The notes: generated from the letters alone by a model not told the origin. Counted from the first letter of the stretch, positions 17,247 to 26,061 are shown. The stretch is 40,639 nucleotides of DNA from Nitrobacter winogradskyi (GCF_006539545.1 NZ_BJNF01000087.1:1-40639), one strand, 5' to 3'. Made by a program: numbers and translations.

Positions 17247-18049
17247 GCATGGCGGAGGCGCTTTTAGGTGATCGCAAATCGCGGTTGCCGCGCCTTGACG
17301 GCATCGTTCAGTGGCTTCTGCCGGCTGCTATCCTGCTTGTCTGGCAGGTCGTCTGCAGCAGGGGCTATGTGCCGGCGCGTGTGCTGCCGGCTCCGACCGA
17401 CGTGGTGCTGGCGGGCTGGAAGTCGCTGCAATCGGGTGAGCTGGTTTACAACATCTGGGTCAGCTTCTGGCGAGCGGTCGTGGGTTTTCTGATCGGCGGC
17501 GGCATCGGCTTTGCATTCGGCCTTGCAAACGGGCTGTCGCCGTTCAGCGACAAGCTCACCGACACCACGTTGCAGATGATCCGCAACGTGCCGCATCTGG
17601 CGCTGATCCCGCTCGTCATCCTGTGGTTCGGCATCGAGGAATCGGCGAAACTGTTTCTGGTGGCGCTCGGCGTATTCTTTCCGGTTTACCTGAATACGCT
17701 GCACGGCATCCGTACTGTCGATCCGCAACTGATCGAGATGGGGCGCATCTACGGCATGAACAGCGGTGAGCTGTTTCGCCGCGTCATCTTTCCGGGTGCG
17801 CTGCCATCGATCTTTGTCGGTGTGCGGTTCGCGCTTGGCATCATGTGGCTGACCCTGATCGTGGCGGAGACCATCGCGGCGTCGTCGGGACTTGGCTACA
17901 TGGCGATGCAGGCGCGCGAGTTCATGCTGATCGACGTCGTCGTGCTCAGCATCCTGATCTATGCGCTGCTTGGCAAGGCGGCTGACAGCGTCTCGCGTTT
18001 TCTCGAGCGGATCACTCTGTCGTGGCATCCCGCATTTCAAAAACATTGA
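17243..18049 (+). CDS. ssuC: Alkanesulfonate ABC transporter permease
   Basis: This is an inner-membrane permease (268 aa) with about six helices. The EAA loop is [34 protein letters not shown], and [26 protein letters not shown] is an SsuC/TauC hallmark. It sits in a standard ssuA-ssuD-ssuC-ssuB order and overlaps ssuD by ATGA. Confidence 0.93.
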   Translation: MSMAEALLGDRKSRLPRLDGIVQWLLPAAILLVWQVVCSRGYVPARVLPAPTDVVLAGWKSLQSGELVYNIWVSFWRAVVGFLIGGGIGFAFGLANGLSPFSDKLTDTTLQMIRNVPHLALIPLVILWFGIEESAKLFLVALGVFFPVYLNTLHGIRTVDPQLIEMGRIYGMNSGELFRRVIFPGALPSIFVGVRFALGIMWLTLIVAETIAASSGLGYMAMQAREFMLIDVVVLSILIYALLGKAADSVSRFLERITLSWHPAFQKH

Positions 18050-18057
18050 GAGCGACC

Positions 18058-18912
18058 ATGCAATTATCCCTTCGTGTGTTTCCCCCGGACGTTGACTTCG
18101 TGCCCCCGGCCAAACTCATCGAGCAGGCGCGGAAAGCGCGCCGCGCGGCCGATCCGAAACTCGAACCCAGGCCTGGCGGACTTGCCCTCACCATTCGGGA
18201 TCTGCGAAAATCGTTTGGTGAGAACCATGTGCTGCGCGGGATCGATCTCCATATTCCGGCGGGCCAGTTTGTTGCTATCGTCGGGCGCAGCGGTTGCGGC
18301 AAGAGCACCTTGCTGCGGCTGATCGCCGGTCTCGAGCCGGCAACCGCAGGCTCCATCAGCTTCGGCGAGAACGTCCGCGCGGAAGATGTCCGCGTGATGT
18401 TCCAGGAACCGCGTTTGCTGCCGTGGGCGACGGTAGCGGCAAACGTCGAGGTCGGCTTGGGCCGCCAGCGCGTACGACATGACGCGAAGGTGCGCGCCGA
18501 GCAGGCGTTGACCGAGGTCGGGCTGCACGACAAACGCGCGCAATGGCCCAGGATCCTGTCGGGCGGGCAGAAGCAGCGTGTCGCGCTGGCCCGCGCTCTG
18601 GTCAGCCGTCCGCGCGTGCTTGCGCTCGACGAGCCGCTCGGTGCGCTCGATGCCTTGACGCGCATCTCGATGCAGCGCCTGCTTGAGCGAGTCTGGAGCG
18701 ATCAGGCATTCACCGCTATTCTCGTCACGCACGATGTCTCTGAGGCGGTAGCGCTGGCTGATCGGGTGCTTGTGATCGAGCAGGGGTGGATCGCCCACGA
18801 TGTCGAGATCAATATTGCGCGGCCACGCCGTCGCGGCTCCGCCGATCTCGCCGCGCTCGAGGGGTCGATCCTGCAGGAACTGTTGAAAGAGGATCGGTCG
18901 GCCGATGCTTGA
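18058..18912 (+). CDS. ssuB: Alkanesulfonate ABC transporter ATPase
   Basis: This is the ATPase (284 aa). Walker A is GRSGCGKST at 76-84, the Q-loop is [10 protein letters not shown], the signature is [15 protein letters not shown] at 167-181, Walker B is [12 protein letters not shown], and the switch is VTHDVSEA. The first 45 residues, rich in charged amino acids, are an extension relative to E. coli SsuB. ATG 18058, 8 nt after the ssuC stop, is preferred; an in-frame ATG at 18022 would overlap ssuC by 28 nt. Confidence 0.92.
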   Translation: MQLSLRVFPPDVDFVPPAKLIEQARKARRAADPKLEPRPGGLALTIRDLRKSFGENHVLRGIDLHIPAGQFVAIVGRSGCGKSTLLRLIAGLEPATAGSISFGENVRAEDVRVMFQEPRLLPWATVAANVEVGLGRQRVRHDAKVRAEQALTEVGLHDKRAQWPRILSGGQKQRVALARALVSRPRVLALDEPLGALDALTRISMQRLLERVWSDQAFTAILVTHDVSEAVALADRVLVIEQGWIAHDVEINIARPRRRGSADLAALEGSILQELLKEDRSADA

Positions 18913-18948
18913 TGGAACGGGGCGGATCATTTTTCATTCGAGGCCATC

Positions 18949-19527
18949 ATGAATCTAGCTGTTCGAGACATTTCGCGGGGACGCGAGGTCGGGTCAGGCG
19001 AGTTCCGTAACGCCATGCGTCATCTGGCAGGTGGCGTCAGCGTCATTACGGCCGGACGTGGTGACGACATTTCGGGTATGACGGTTACGTCGGTCACCTC
19101 GCTGGCAATCGAGCCTGCAACCTTGACCGTCGCCATCAACCGAAAAGCGTCAACATTGCCGTTGCTCCTGCGATATGGCGCCTTTGGCGTCAATATTCTG
19201 ACCGGCGGCCAGGCCGGTATTGCTGAACGATTTACCGGCAAGGACGGGCATAAGGGAGCGGCGCGCTTCGTCGGCAGTTCGTGGACAACGGATGCGCTTG
19301 GCGTGCCGCTGCTCAAGGATGCGCTGGTTGCCATCGCCTGCGAACTGGAAGAAACCATCGAGCGTCATTCTCACGTTATCGCGCTTGGCCGCGTTGTTCA
19401 TTTGGCGGCCTCGGAAGGGGACTCATCACTCGCCTATTGGCGAGGTGAATACCTTGCGGTTGAACAAGGCAGCGGTATATCCCGAATTGCCGGTGTTCTC
19501 CTCCCAACAGTTGGTGCCTCGGATTAA
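18949..19527 (+). CDS. Flavin reductase (FMN-binding split barrel)
   Basis: This is an NAD(P)H:flavin oxidoreductase-like protein (192 aa) of the flavin-reductase/HpaC-RutF family, not the flavodoxin-like SsuE family. Typical segments are FRNAMRHLAGGVSVITAGR (residues 19-37), GMTVTSVTSLAIEPATLTVAINR and FGVNILTGGQAGIAERF, with a C-terminal ALGRVVHLA followed by a substrate-entry strand. It lies 36 nt after ssuB and most likely supplies FMNH2 to SsuD. Short arms CTCGG/CCGAG just after the stop might form a weak terminator. Confidence 0.88.
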   Translation: MNLAVRDISRGREVGSGEFRNAMRHLAGGVSVITAGRGDDISGMTVTSVTSLAIEPATLTVAINRKASTLPLLLRYGAFGVNILTGGQAGIAERFTGKDGHKGAARFVGSSWTTDALGVPLLKDALVAIACELEETIERHSHVIALGRVVHLAASEGDSSLAYWRGEYLAVEQGSGISRIAGVLLPTVGASD

Positions 19528-19773
19528 TTAGGACCGAGCGGAAACGAGTGGTTGCATTAGCGGAAACGGCCTGCGGCATCTGGCTTGTCCATTTGCCGCG
19601 TCCCCTCAACGTTTACGGCACTCCCTGCTTTCAGTTTCCTCCCCCGTTTTTCAGATAGATTTCCCTCTTAGCAGCGAATCACAACAGAGATTTGGTTGCA
19701 CGTCGCTGCATCGCCAGCCATCTTCGACATGCTGAGCGCCTTCGGTAATCATGCGGCAACTGATCACGGTGGT

Positions 19774-19796
19774 TTTTGGATCGAATCGATCCAAAA
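19774..19796. repeat. Perfect 11-bp inverted repeat
   Basis: TTTTGGATCGA and TCGATCCAAAA are exact inverted copies around a single A. A 1-nt loop cannot form a stable hairpin at the centre, so it is more likely a protein-binding or REP-like DNA palindrome. It lies 32 nt before a family-2 repeat and may be part of the same element. Confidence 0.6.
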
Positions 19797-19828
19797 TCAT
19801 AAACGTGATCGAGTCCATATTTTGAGAC

Positions 19829-19877
19829 GCGGGATGCGGGTGGAGAACCGCTACACACTTTTCCTCATCCCGCTCTA
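19829..19877. repeat. Dispersed repeat family 2, copy 1
   Basis: GCGGGATG (19829-19836) and CATCCCGC (19866-19873) are inverted ends around a conserved CCGCTACACACTTTTCCT core. A near-identical copy lies at 37544-37594. Elements of this kind are common between genes in Bradyrhizobium relatives. Confidence 0.65.
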
Positions 19878-20110
19878 GCCCTGAGAAGGCTGCCGCGCCT
19901 TTTTTGCAGGTCTACGGCGGTTTGCCTGACAATTCTGGTCCTTAGTTGTCCAGCATGTCGGCCGCGGCTTTGATGCTTTGCCGGCTGGGGGCGCTGATCT
20001 CAAAGGGATCGCGATGAAGCGTGGAGGCTTGATATGACGAGCCATGAACGTCGCCATTCACGGCCGGGGATCGGGCGGGACCGCGTCCAGTTCCCGGTTC
20101 CTCTCAAGCT

Positions 20111-20230
20111 CCGCTTCTGCTTGAATGAGACGTGAAGCTTGAGACTGTTGTTCTGGCATGTTTTCTTCACGCGAAACGGTGCCGTCCTCGAGTCGGGTCC
20201 AGGGAACATGCTTCGCTCGAGAACGCTATA
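20111..20230. repeat. Dispersed repeat family 1, copy D (divergent)
   Basis: It matches the other family-1 copies: CCGCTTCTG near its left end, TTTTCTTCACGCGAA at 20161-20175, and ATGCTTCGCTCGAGAACG near the right end. Like copy C it carries the extra CCTCG...CATGC insert. It ends 14 nt before the true start of the next gene. Confidence 0.6.
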
Positions 20231-20244
20231 GAAAGGTTGCCAGG

Positions 20245-22224
20245 ATGCGCCCCACCAGCCGGTTTGCTGCAGGAGTAGTGGCTGCGTTCATTTTCGCGGC
20301 GATAAGCCCACCGGCCGAAGCGACGACAAGCCCGTGTGAGCAGGCAGTCGGGTTCTCGGTCCTGCCCTCGCCGTTTGCGCCTTGGAAGGGGACGCCGCTG
20401 CGCGTCATGATTATGACCGAGAAGCCGCTCCAGGGCGTGATCTCGCTGGTCGCGCCGGATGGAAGCGTCGCGGCCAGATCGTCTGACCGGCACGGCAGCG
20501 CGCCGTACTCCTGGTTCGCCGAGGTTGCTCAGCCTGCCGCCGGTGTGTGGCGCGCCACCTTGACGCTCGACAATGCAACGGCGGATTGCCGCACGATCAC
20601 ACGCGATATCTCCGTGAGCGCGCGCAAGCCAAACCCACCGCCCATTCCGTCGGGTGCGTTCTGGCAGGTGCGCAATAGCTGGGATCACGTGACCGAATCC
20701 TTGTTTTCCGCGTGGATCGAGAAACTGTTTGACGCGCCCCCCGATCAGGATCTGTCCTGGAAAGCCTGGCATGAGGTCCTGCAGAACCGATCACGCAATT
20801 TCCTGTTCAACTATCTAGGTCGCGGGGAAGATAACAAGCGGACGGGCCTTCGCCCCGACTGTGCTGATTTCGTGTACTTCCTGCGCGCCTATTTTGCCTA
20901 CAAGATGGGGCTACCCTTCGGCTACGCCAATTGCTCGCGTGGCGCCCGCGGCAAGGCGCCCAAGTGCTACCAATGGTTTGACATGGAGCACCCCGAGATG
21001 ACGCGTCCGCAGCCGCCGCCAGAACAGGAAGCCGCGTCGGCTGCGACCTCCAGCGCCACGCCGCCCGGACAAGCGCCTGCGCTGCTGCAGCCCTTTGCCT
21101 CGCTGCAACCGGCTCCGGCCGAGATGTCCGCGGCTCCGCCCAAGGCACGGCCAAAACGGCCGACGACGTTCAACGAGTATCTGCGGGATGTCGGGGACGT
21201 CGTGCATACGGGCGCCGTTCGCGCCGCCGCGAGCGACGATAACACCGATTTCTACACTGTCGCGCTGACCCAGGAAGCGCTTCGCCCGGGCACGGTGTAC
21301 GCCGACCCCTACGGGCATGTGCTGATGCTCGTGCATCGCGTGCCGGAAAAGAACGGCAAGCCGGGCGTGTTCCTCGCCGTCGATGCGGAGCCGGACGGCT
21401 CGATCACACGAAAGCGTTTCTGGCGCGGCAATTTCCTGTTCGTGCACGACCCCGCGCTGGGCAGCCCGGGCTTCAAACGCTTTCGGCCGATCGTGCGTGG
21501 CAAGAGCGGCGCGTTGCGGCGGCTGGTCAACGCCGAAATCACCAGCAATCCCCAGTATGCTGATTTTTCGCTCGATCAATCAAAGATGAGCGCCGAGGAT
21601 TTTTACGATCGCATGGACGACGTGATGTCGCCGGAACCGCTCGATCCCGTGAAAGCGATGACAGACGCTATCGAAAGCCTGAACGAGCAGGTGAAGACGC
21701 GGGTGACCGCGGTCGAGAACGGACGACAGTATCAGAACAAGCATGCTGGAGAGGTAGCTATGCCCAACGGCTCCGCGATCTTCGGCACGACCGGAGCCTG
21801 GGAGGATTACTCCACTCCGGCGCGCGATTTCCGTTTGCTGATCGCGATCGATGTCGTGCGGGGATTCCCCGATCGGGTAATTCGGCGGGCGTCGCGTTAC
21901 GCGATGCCGGGCGGCAAGAGCATCGCGGACGTGAAAAGCGAACTGCAAGGCGTTCTTGCCTCCGAGCTTGCCTCGCGGAAAATATCCTATACGCGCAGTG
22001 ACGGCTCGCAATGGACGCTTTCGCTCAAGGAAGTTGTCGAACGGGCGCCGCACTTCGAGATGGCCTATAACCCGAACGACTGCGCCGAGGTAAGGTGGGG
22101 CGCGCCGGAAGGCGGCGATGAGGCAGCCACATGCAAGCGGCACGCGCCGCAAGCGCAGCGCGAGAAGATGTTGTCGAAATACCGGACCTGGTTTCACGAG
22201 CGGAACTGGCCGACGAACAGCTAA
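20245..22224 (+). CDS. Exported protein with papain/NlpC-like Cys-His pattern
   Basis: A large hypothetical protein (659 aa). ATG 20245 is chosen because GAAAGG lies about 8 nt upstream and the N-terminus then gives a Sec signal (FAAGVVAAFIFAAISPPAEA); an earlier in-frame ATG at 20158 lies inside a dispersed repeat. An N-terminal beta-rich domain (about 30-130) is followed by GLRPDCADFVYFLRAYFAYKMGLPF with Cys206, a Pro/Ala-rich linker (about 255-306), and VYADPYGHVLMLVHR with His358. A Cys at the start of a helix with a later strand-borne His recalls NlpC/P60, CHAP or DUF1460-type cysteine peptidases or amidases. The C-terminal 250 residues are unassigned. A periplasmic cell-wall or processing role is a guess. 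Confidence 0.75.
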   Translation: MRPTSRFAAGVVAAFIFAAISPPAEATTSPCEQAVGFSVLPSPFAPWKGTPLRVMIMTEKPLQGVISLVAPDGSVAARSSDRHGSAPYSWFAEVAQPAAGVWRATLTLDNATADCRTITRDISVSARKPNPPPIPSGAFWQVRNSWDHVTESLFSAWIEKLFDAPPDQDLSWKAWHEVLQNRSRNFLFNYLGRGEDNKRTGLRPDCADFVYFLRAYFAYKMGLPFGYANCSRGARGKAPKCYQWFDMEHPEMTRPQPPPEQEAASAATSSATPPGQAPALLQPFASLQPAPAEMSAAPPKARPKRPTTFNEYLRDVGDVVHTGAVRAAASDDNTDFYTVALTQEALRPGTVYADPYGHVLMLVHRVPEKNGKPGVFLAVDAEPDGSITRKRFWRGNFLFVHDPALGSPGFKRFRPIVRGKSGALRRLVNAEITSNPQYADFSLDQSKMSAEDFYDRMDDVMSPEPLDPVKAMTDAIESLNEQVKTRVTAVENGRQYQNKHAGEVAMPNGSAIFGTTGAWEDYSTPARDFRLLIAIDVVRGFPDRVIRRASRYAMPGGKSIADVKSELQGVLASELASRKISYTRSDGSQWTLSLKEVVERAPHFEMAYNPNDCAEVRWGAPEGGDEAATCKRHAPQAQREKMLSKYRTWFHERNWPTNS

Positions 22225-22234
22225 AGGACGAGTG

Positions 22235-22714
22235 ATGGCTACTGCCAAGAATACGATCTGCCTGTGGTATGACAGGGATGCCGAGGCTGCGGCCCGCTTC
22301 TACGCCGAGACTTTTCCTGACAGTTCGGTGAGCGCAGTTTATCATGCCCCCACCGACTATCCGTCTGGCAAGGCGGGCGACGTGCTGACGGTCGAATTCA
22401 CCGTTGCCGGCATACCCTGTCTCGGTCTCAATGGCGGTCCCGCGTTCAAGCACAATGAGGCCTTCTCATTCCAGATCGCCACCGACGATCAGGAAGAGAC
22501 CGACCGCTACTGGAACGCCATCGTCGGCAATGGCGGTCAGGAAAGCGCGTGCGGCTGGTGCAAGGACAAATGGGGCATCTCCTGGCAGATCACGCCGCGC
22601 GCGCTCACTGAAGCGATGGCTGCCGGTGGCGACGAAGCAAAACGCGCGTTCAGTGCGATGATGACCATGAAGAAAATCGACGTCGCCGCGATCGAGAAGG
22701 CACGGCGGGGCTGA
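22235..22714 (+). CDS. VOC-superfamily protein, PhnB/3-demethylubiquinone methyltransferase-like
   Basis: This small protein (159 aa) is of the glyoxalase/bleomycin-resistance fold, PhnB-like subgroup. The pattern ICLWYDRDAEAAARFYAETFPDSSV, then GIPCLGLNGGPAFKHNEAFSFQI and WGISWQITPRAL, is very conserved in this group, whose enzymatic activity is mostly unproven. ATG 22235 has AAAGGACG about 7 nt upstream. It lies 10 nt after the exported-protein gene, so the two may be co-transcribed. Confidence 0.9.
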   Translation: MATAKNTICLWYDRDAEAAARFYAETFPDSSVSAVYHAPTDYPSGKAGDVLTVEFTVAGIPCLGLNGGPAFKHNEAFSFQIATDDQEETDRYWNAIVGNGGQESACGWCKDKWGISWQITPRALTEAMAAGGDEAKRAFSAMMTMKKIDVAAIEKARRG

Positions 22715-22726
22715 CGCGTGACCAGA

Positions 22727-23896
22727 TCAAGATCGAAGAGTCCCGTTTCCGCGATAGCGGAACGGCGGGCGCGGCGTCTCGATGTCGCTGACTTCGATGT
22801 CACGGACCTCGGTGTCATTGACCTCGGTGTCATCGATGATGCGTCGGTCGACAGCCTTCCGGTGCGGCGACTTGCGACAAACCGGATCGGTCGCGGAAGC
22901 ATCGCCGGCAAGCGCCATGGCCTGACACCTGCATCCGCCGAAGTCGATGTCCTTGCGCTCGCAGCTTCTGCAAGGCTCCGGCATCCAGCCGTCGCCACGA
23001 AAGGCGTTGAAGGCGCCGCCATTGTACCAGATCTCGCCGAGGGGGCGCGCCCGGACGTTATCAAAGGCGAGATGCTTGATGGTTTCGGCGGCGTGGCATG
23101 GTAAGACCCGACCCGAAGGCGTGACATTGAATCCGGCGCGGCCCCAGCCGCCCATGCAAGCCTTCGGATATGTCGCGTAGTAATCGGCAGGAACGTAGTC
23201 GATCACAAGCACGCCTTCGAGGCGCGCGCGCATCGTCTCCACGATGCTCGTAGCCTTGGCGACCTGATCCATCGTCGGCATCAAAGCCTTCTGATTGAGC
23301 ATAGCCCATCCGTGGAATTGGACCGTCGCGATTTCGACCCGGCGCGCGCCGAGTTCGATTGCGAGAGATATGATATCCTCGATCTCTCCCATGTTCCGGC
23401 GATGGCAGACCGCATTGAGGGTCAGCGGAATGCCGGCGTCGCGCAGCCAGCCGGCGACGGACAATTTGCGTGCATGGCCACCGTCGCAGCCGGAAACATG
23501 ATCGGCGCTGGGCGCTCTCGTCCCCTGAATAGACAGTTGCACGTGATCCAGTCCCGCGGCCGAGAGCTTGTCGACGCGCGCTTCCGTCAAACCGATGCCG
23601 GACGTTATCAGGTTGGTGTAGAGGCCCAGGGATACGGCAGCCTTCGTCAGATCGATCAGGTCGCGCCGCGAGGCCGGCTCTCCACCGGACAGATGCAGAT
23701 GAAGAACGCCAAGAGCGGCGGCCTGCCGAAAGGTTTCGATCCACTCGCTCGTCGACAATTCCTCGTTCGCCCGTGCCAGTTCCAGAGGATTGGAACAGTA
23801 GGGACAAGCGAGCGGACAGCGATGGGTGAGTTCGGCAAGCATCGCGATCGGAGGCGGGGTCGCGACTTGTCCTGTCTCTTTTGCGGGGAGGGTCAT
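22727..23896 (-). CDS. pqqE: PqqA peptide cyclase (radical SAM/SPASM)
   Basis: PqqE links Glu and Tyr side chains of the PqqA peptide, the first step of pyrroloquinoline quinone synthesis. The radical-SAM motif is CPLACPYC (Cys27, Cys31, Cys34), and the SPASM cluster ligands are in CMGGWGR, LPCHAAETI and CRSCERKDIDFGGCRC. It is 389 aa, slightly longer than usual: the C-terminus carries four copies of a pentapeptide of the form (E/D)V-x-D-x, encoded by a 15-bp tandem repeat. The start overlaps pqqD by ATGA. It ends 12 bp from the convergent VOC gene. Confidence 0.95.
   Translation of the reverse strand: MTLPAKETGQVATPPPIAMLAELTHRCPLACPYCSNPLELARANEELSTSEWIETFRQAAALGVLHLHLSGGEPASRRDLIDLTKAAVSLGLYTNLITSGIGLTEARVDKLSAAGLDHVQLSIQGTRAPSADHVSGCDGGHARKLSVAGWLRDAGIPLTLNAVCHRRNMGEIEDIISLAIELGARRVEIATVQFHGWAMLNQKALMPTMDQVAKATSIVETMRARLEGVLVIDYVPADYYATYPKACMGGWGRAGFNVTPSGRVLPCHAAETIKHLAFDNVRARPLGEIWYNGGAFNAFRGDGWMPEPCRSCERKDIDFGGCRCQAMALAGDASATDPVCRKSPHRKAVDRRIIDDTEVNDTEVRDIEVSDIETPRPPFRYRGNGTLRS
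22781..22840 (-). repeat. Four 15-bp tandem repeats in the pqqE 3' end
   Basis: Units at 22781-22795, 22796-22810, 22811-22825 and 22826-22840 share the pattern GRTGTCNNNGACNTC. They encode the pentapeptide series TEVND-TEVRD-IEVSD in PqqE, outside the catalytic and SPASM domains. This is in-frame minisatellite growth. Confidence 0.8.
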
Positions 23897-24195
23897 CCGA
23901 CGATCTCCATCGTCCGCCGGTTGATGAATTCGCGGATGAAGGGAATGATGTCCTGGAGAATCTGTTCTTTCGGCGCCTCGAACCGGCGGGAGAGATCATC
24001 GGCGATCCGATCCAGATTCCGATGGCCATCGATCTCCTTTATGATCGCGACTGCGATCTCATCGAGCGCGATCGCGCGCTCCGGCGCCAGAAGCACGGTC
24101 TGGTTTCGAACCATGTCTTCCCGCAGCCGGACGCCCCGCGCCAGATGCACGACGGTGCCGCCGTCAATCTCCGGCATCGCAGTGTTCGGTATCAT
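23893..24195 (-). CDS. pqqD: PQQ biosynthesis peptide chaperone PqqD
   Basis: PqqD binds the PqqA peptide and presents it to PqqE (100 aa). The family pattern is seen in LARGVRLREDMVRNQTVLLAPERAIALDEIAVAII and the winged-helix end IADDLSRRFEAPKEQILQDIIPFI. ATG 24195 has AAAGGA about 9 nt upstream; it overlaps the end of pqqC by 32 nt. A second ATG at 24177 lacks a Shine-Dalgarno. Confidence 0.93.
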   Translation of the reverse strand: MIPNTAMPEIDGGTVVHLARGVRLREDMVRNQTVLLAPERAIALDEIAVAIIKEIDGHRNLDRIADDLSRRFEAPKEQILQDIIPFIREFINRRTMEIVG

Positions 24196-25015
24196 GACCT
24201 GAAGTCCTTTCGGCCTGGGCGATCTCGCCTTCATCCGCGCTGACGCCGTCGCGGCCGTTCCACGCGCCCGGAGGGATGAACCCCGGCGCGACATAGGCGA
24301 AATGTAGCGCGTCGAGCTGGGACCACAGCACGTCGGTCTTGAAGATCAACGCCGCTGCCGCGGCATCCTGCTTCTCCATCGTGTCGGCATTGTCGAGAAC
24401 ATAGGACAGACCGAATTCAACCTCGCGCGGCGCTTCTTTCAGACGTTGACGGAAATAGGACAGGGCATTGTCGTTGGCAAAGGCGTAATGCTCCAGAAGA
24501 CCGGCGATGCGATCCTCATGGATGGCCCGCGCGAACATCTCCGTCAGCGATGAGGCGACAGCCTCAAGCATCGGCTTCTCCCGGACGAAAGACACATAGG
24601 CATCGACCGCGAAGCGCGTCCCGGGAAGAACGCCTCGGGTCGAAGCGACGTAATCGGGATCGAGTCCTGTGGCTTCCGCCAGTTTCAGCCAACGCCTCAG
24701 TCCTCCGCCTTCCTGAAGGCCGCCGTCATGTTCCTCGATGCGCCTGCGCCAGGCGCGGCGCAGTCCGGGATCATCTACCCGCGACATGAAAGCTGCATCC
24801 TTCATCGGGATCCGGCTCTGATAATAGTATCGGTTGATCACCCAGGCGCGCACCTGGGTCAGGGTGCATTGCCCGCCATGCAGCATCCGGTGGAACACGT
24901 GCTTGTCGTGATAGCGCTCGGCGCCGATCGCCCTGAGGCGGGCTTCGAACGCGTTTCTGTCAGGAGCGGGGTGCAAGGGAAATCCCGGCGCCGTCGCAGC
25001 CGACTTCGAAACCAT
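24164..25015 (-). CDS. pqqC: Pyrroloquinoline-quinone synthase PqqC
   Basis: This is the final oxidase of PQQ synthesis, closing the ring and removing eight electrons without a metal cofactor (283 aa). The haem-oxygenase-like helical fold is recognisable in RYHDKHVFHRMLHGGQCTLTQVRAWVINRYYYQ and in AVASSLTEMFARAIHEDRI, ending AYVAPGFIPPGAW. After that family terminus come about 28 extra residues that exist because the frame runs into pqqD. Its start overlaps pqqB by 56 nt, so the pqqB, pqqC and pqqD frames are unusually interlocked. Confidence 0.95.
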   Translation of the reverse strand: MVSKSAATAPGFPLHPAPDRNAFEARLRAIGAERYHDKHVFHRMLHGGQCTLTQVRAWVINRYYYQSRIPMKDAAFMSRVDDPGLRRAWRRRIEEHDGGLQEGGGLRRWLKLAEATGLDPDYVASTRGVLPGTRFAVDAYVSFVREKPMLEAVASSLTEMFARAIHEDRIAGLLEHYAFANDNALSYFRQRLKEAPREVEFGLSYVLDNADTMEKQDAAAAALIFKTDVLWSQLDALHFAYVAPGFIPPGAWNGRDGVSADEGEIAQAERTSGHDTEHCDAGD

Positions 25016-25859
25016 GCCGCAGAACCAGATCGCGCTCCGGTCCGTCCCGCCAGATGGGATTGGTGTTGTTGATGTGAATGTAGACGATCCGCCCGATATC
25101 GAGTCCCGCCAGAACCTTGAGGCTGCCGCCTTCGCCGCTGATGGGCATGTGTCCCATGCGCCGCCCGGTCTTCGTCCCCGTTCGGGTGCGGATCATTTCG
25201 TCGTCGGTGAAGAGCGTGCCGTCGAAAAAGACGATGTCCGCACCGCGAATCCTGGTTGCCAGCGATTCCGTGAGGTGAGCGCATCCCGGAATGTAGAAAG
25301 CTCTCAGGCCGCCGGCGGACAGCGCAACACCTGTCACATGCTCACTTTCACCCCCGATTGTCGCATCCTCGTCCTCCATGAAAAGCGCCACCTTGCCGGG
25401 CACCGCGAACAACGACGCATCCAGCCCCGGCAGCAGCGGAAAGCTCTTATTCAGAACAACCAGCTTGCGCTGCACGGTGTCCAGATCGAGCACACGGAAG
25501 ACGGGATTGGAATCGAGGATGCCGGCAATCGCCCCGGTCAGGAATATCTGAAATGGCTGCCTTTCACGCAGCGTCAACAGGCCGACGATATGGTCGAGGT
25601 CGCCATTGGTGAGGACCACGCTCATGATCGGCGTAACGCGCGGGCCACGCGGATGAAGCTGCGCATTGTCGTTGATCTGCTGACGGATATCGGGAGAGGC
25701 GTTCAGAATCGCCCAGTTCAATCCATCCAGGCTGACTGCCAGCGATGATTGTGTCTGAGGGCGCAAGCCTAAGGAGCGCGCCATCGCGCAGTTCTGGCAG
25801 CCACAGTTCCACTGCGGCAGGCCTCCGCCAGCAGCGGCGCCAAGCACGACAAAACGCAT
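24960..25859 (-). CDS. pqqB: PQQ biosynthesis protein PqqB (metallo-beta-lactamase fold)
   Basis: PqqB (299 aa) is thought to hydroxylate the Tyr ring of the PqqE product. The start MRFVVLGAAAGGGLPQWNCGCQNC is diagnostic, with a CxCxxC structural zinc site. The metal site of the beta-lactamase fold is seen as NGDLDHIVGL, with IYIHINNTNPIW near the C-terminus. It follows pqqA by 44 nt; that gap holds a small GC hairpin (GCCGC/GCGGC), as is common between pqqA and pqqB. Confidence 0.95.
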   Translation of the reverse strand: MRFVVLGAAAGGGLPQWNCGCQNCAMARSLGLRPQTQSSLAVSLDGLNWAILNASPDIRQQINDNAQLHPRGPRVTPIMSVVLTNGDLDHIVGLLTLRERQPFQIFLTGAIAGILDSNPVFRVLDLDTVQRKLVVLNKSFPLLPGLDASLFAVPGKVALFMEDEDATIGGESEHVTGVALSAGGLRAFYIPGCAHLTESLATRIRGADIVFFDGTLFTDDEMIRTRTGTKTGRRMGHMPISGEGGSLKVLAGLDIGRIVYIHINNTNPIWRDGPERDLVLRHGFEVGCDGAGISLAPRS

Positions 25860-25903
25860 GGGCTGTCGATCTCCCGCGCCGCCTTCCGCGGCGTCTTGGG
25901 GCC

Positions 25904-25999
25904 TTAGAGCCGAACCGGCGCGCGCCCGTCAGCCGGAGCGTAGCTATTGATTTCCATGCCGCAGCTGATTTCCGCAAACCTCGGTGGATGCCACTTCAT
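25904..25999 (-). CDS. pqqA: PQQ precursor peptide PqqA
   Basis: This 31-residue peptide is the substrate from which PQQ is built. It begins MKWHPPRFAEISCGMEINSY, containing the invariant Glu16-x3-Tyr20 pair that is crosslinked, and ends APVRL. A GGAG Shine-Dalgarno lies 6-10 nt before the ATG. It is the first gene of pqqABCDE. No PQQ-dependent dehydrogenase is in the window. Confidence 0.97.
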   Translation of the reverse strand: MKWHPPRFAEISCGMEINSYAPADGRAPVRL

Positions 26000-26061
26000 C
26001 TCATTCTCCTTTCAAGGTTCTGCTTTTCAGGATTATGCCTTTCCAGAGGTCCGCGCCAACG

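Larger units (their letters stand above)
19528..20244. other. Intergenic region rich in repeats, no gene seen
   Basis: About 720 nt with no credible coding frame. It contains a perfect 23-nt palindrome at 19774-19796, one copy of dispersed repeat family 2 at 19829-19877, and one copy of dispersed repeat family 1 at 20111-20230. The last lies directly before the exported-protein gene and creates a false upstream ATG at 20158. Confidence 0.6.

Noticed and set aside
20158-20244. Upstream in-frame start for the exported protein
   Set aside because: It lies inside a family-1 dispersed repeat and would bury the signal peptide; ATG 20245 has a proper ribosome-binding site.
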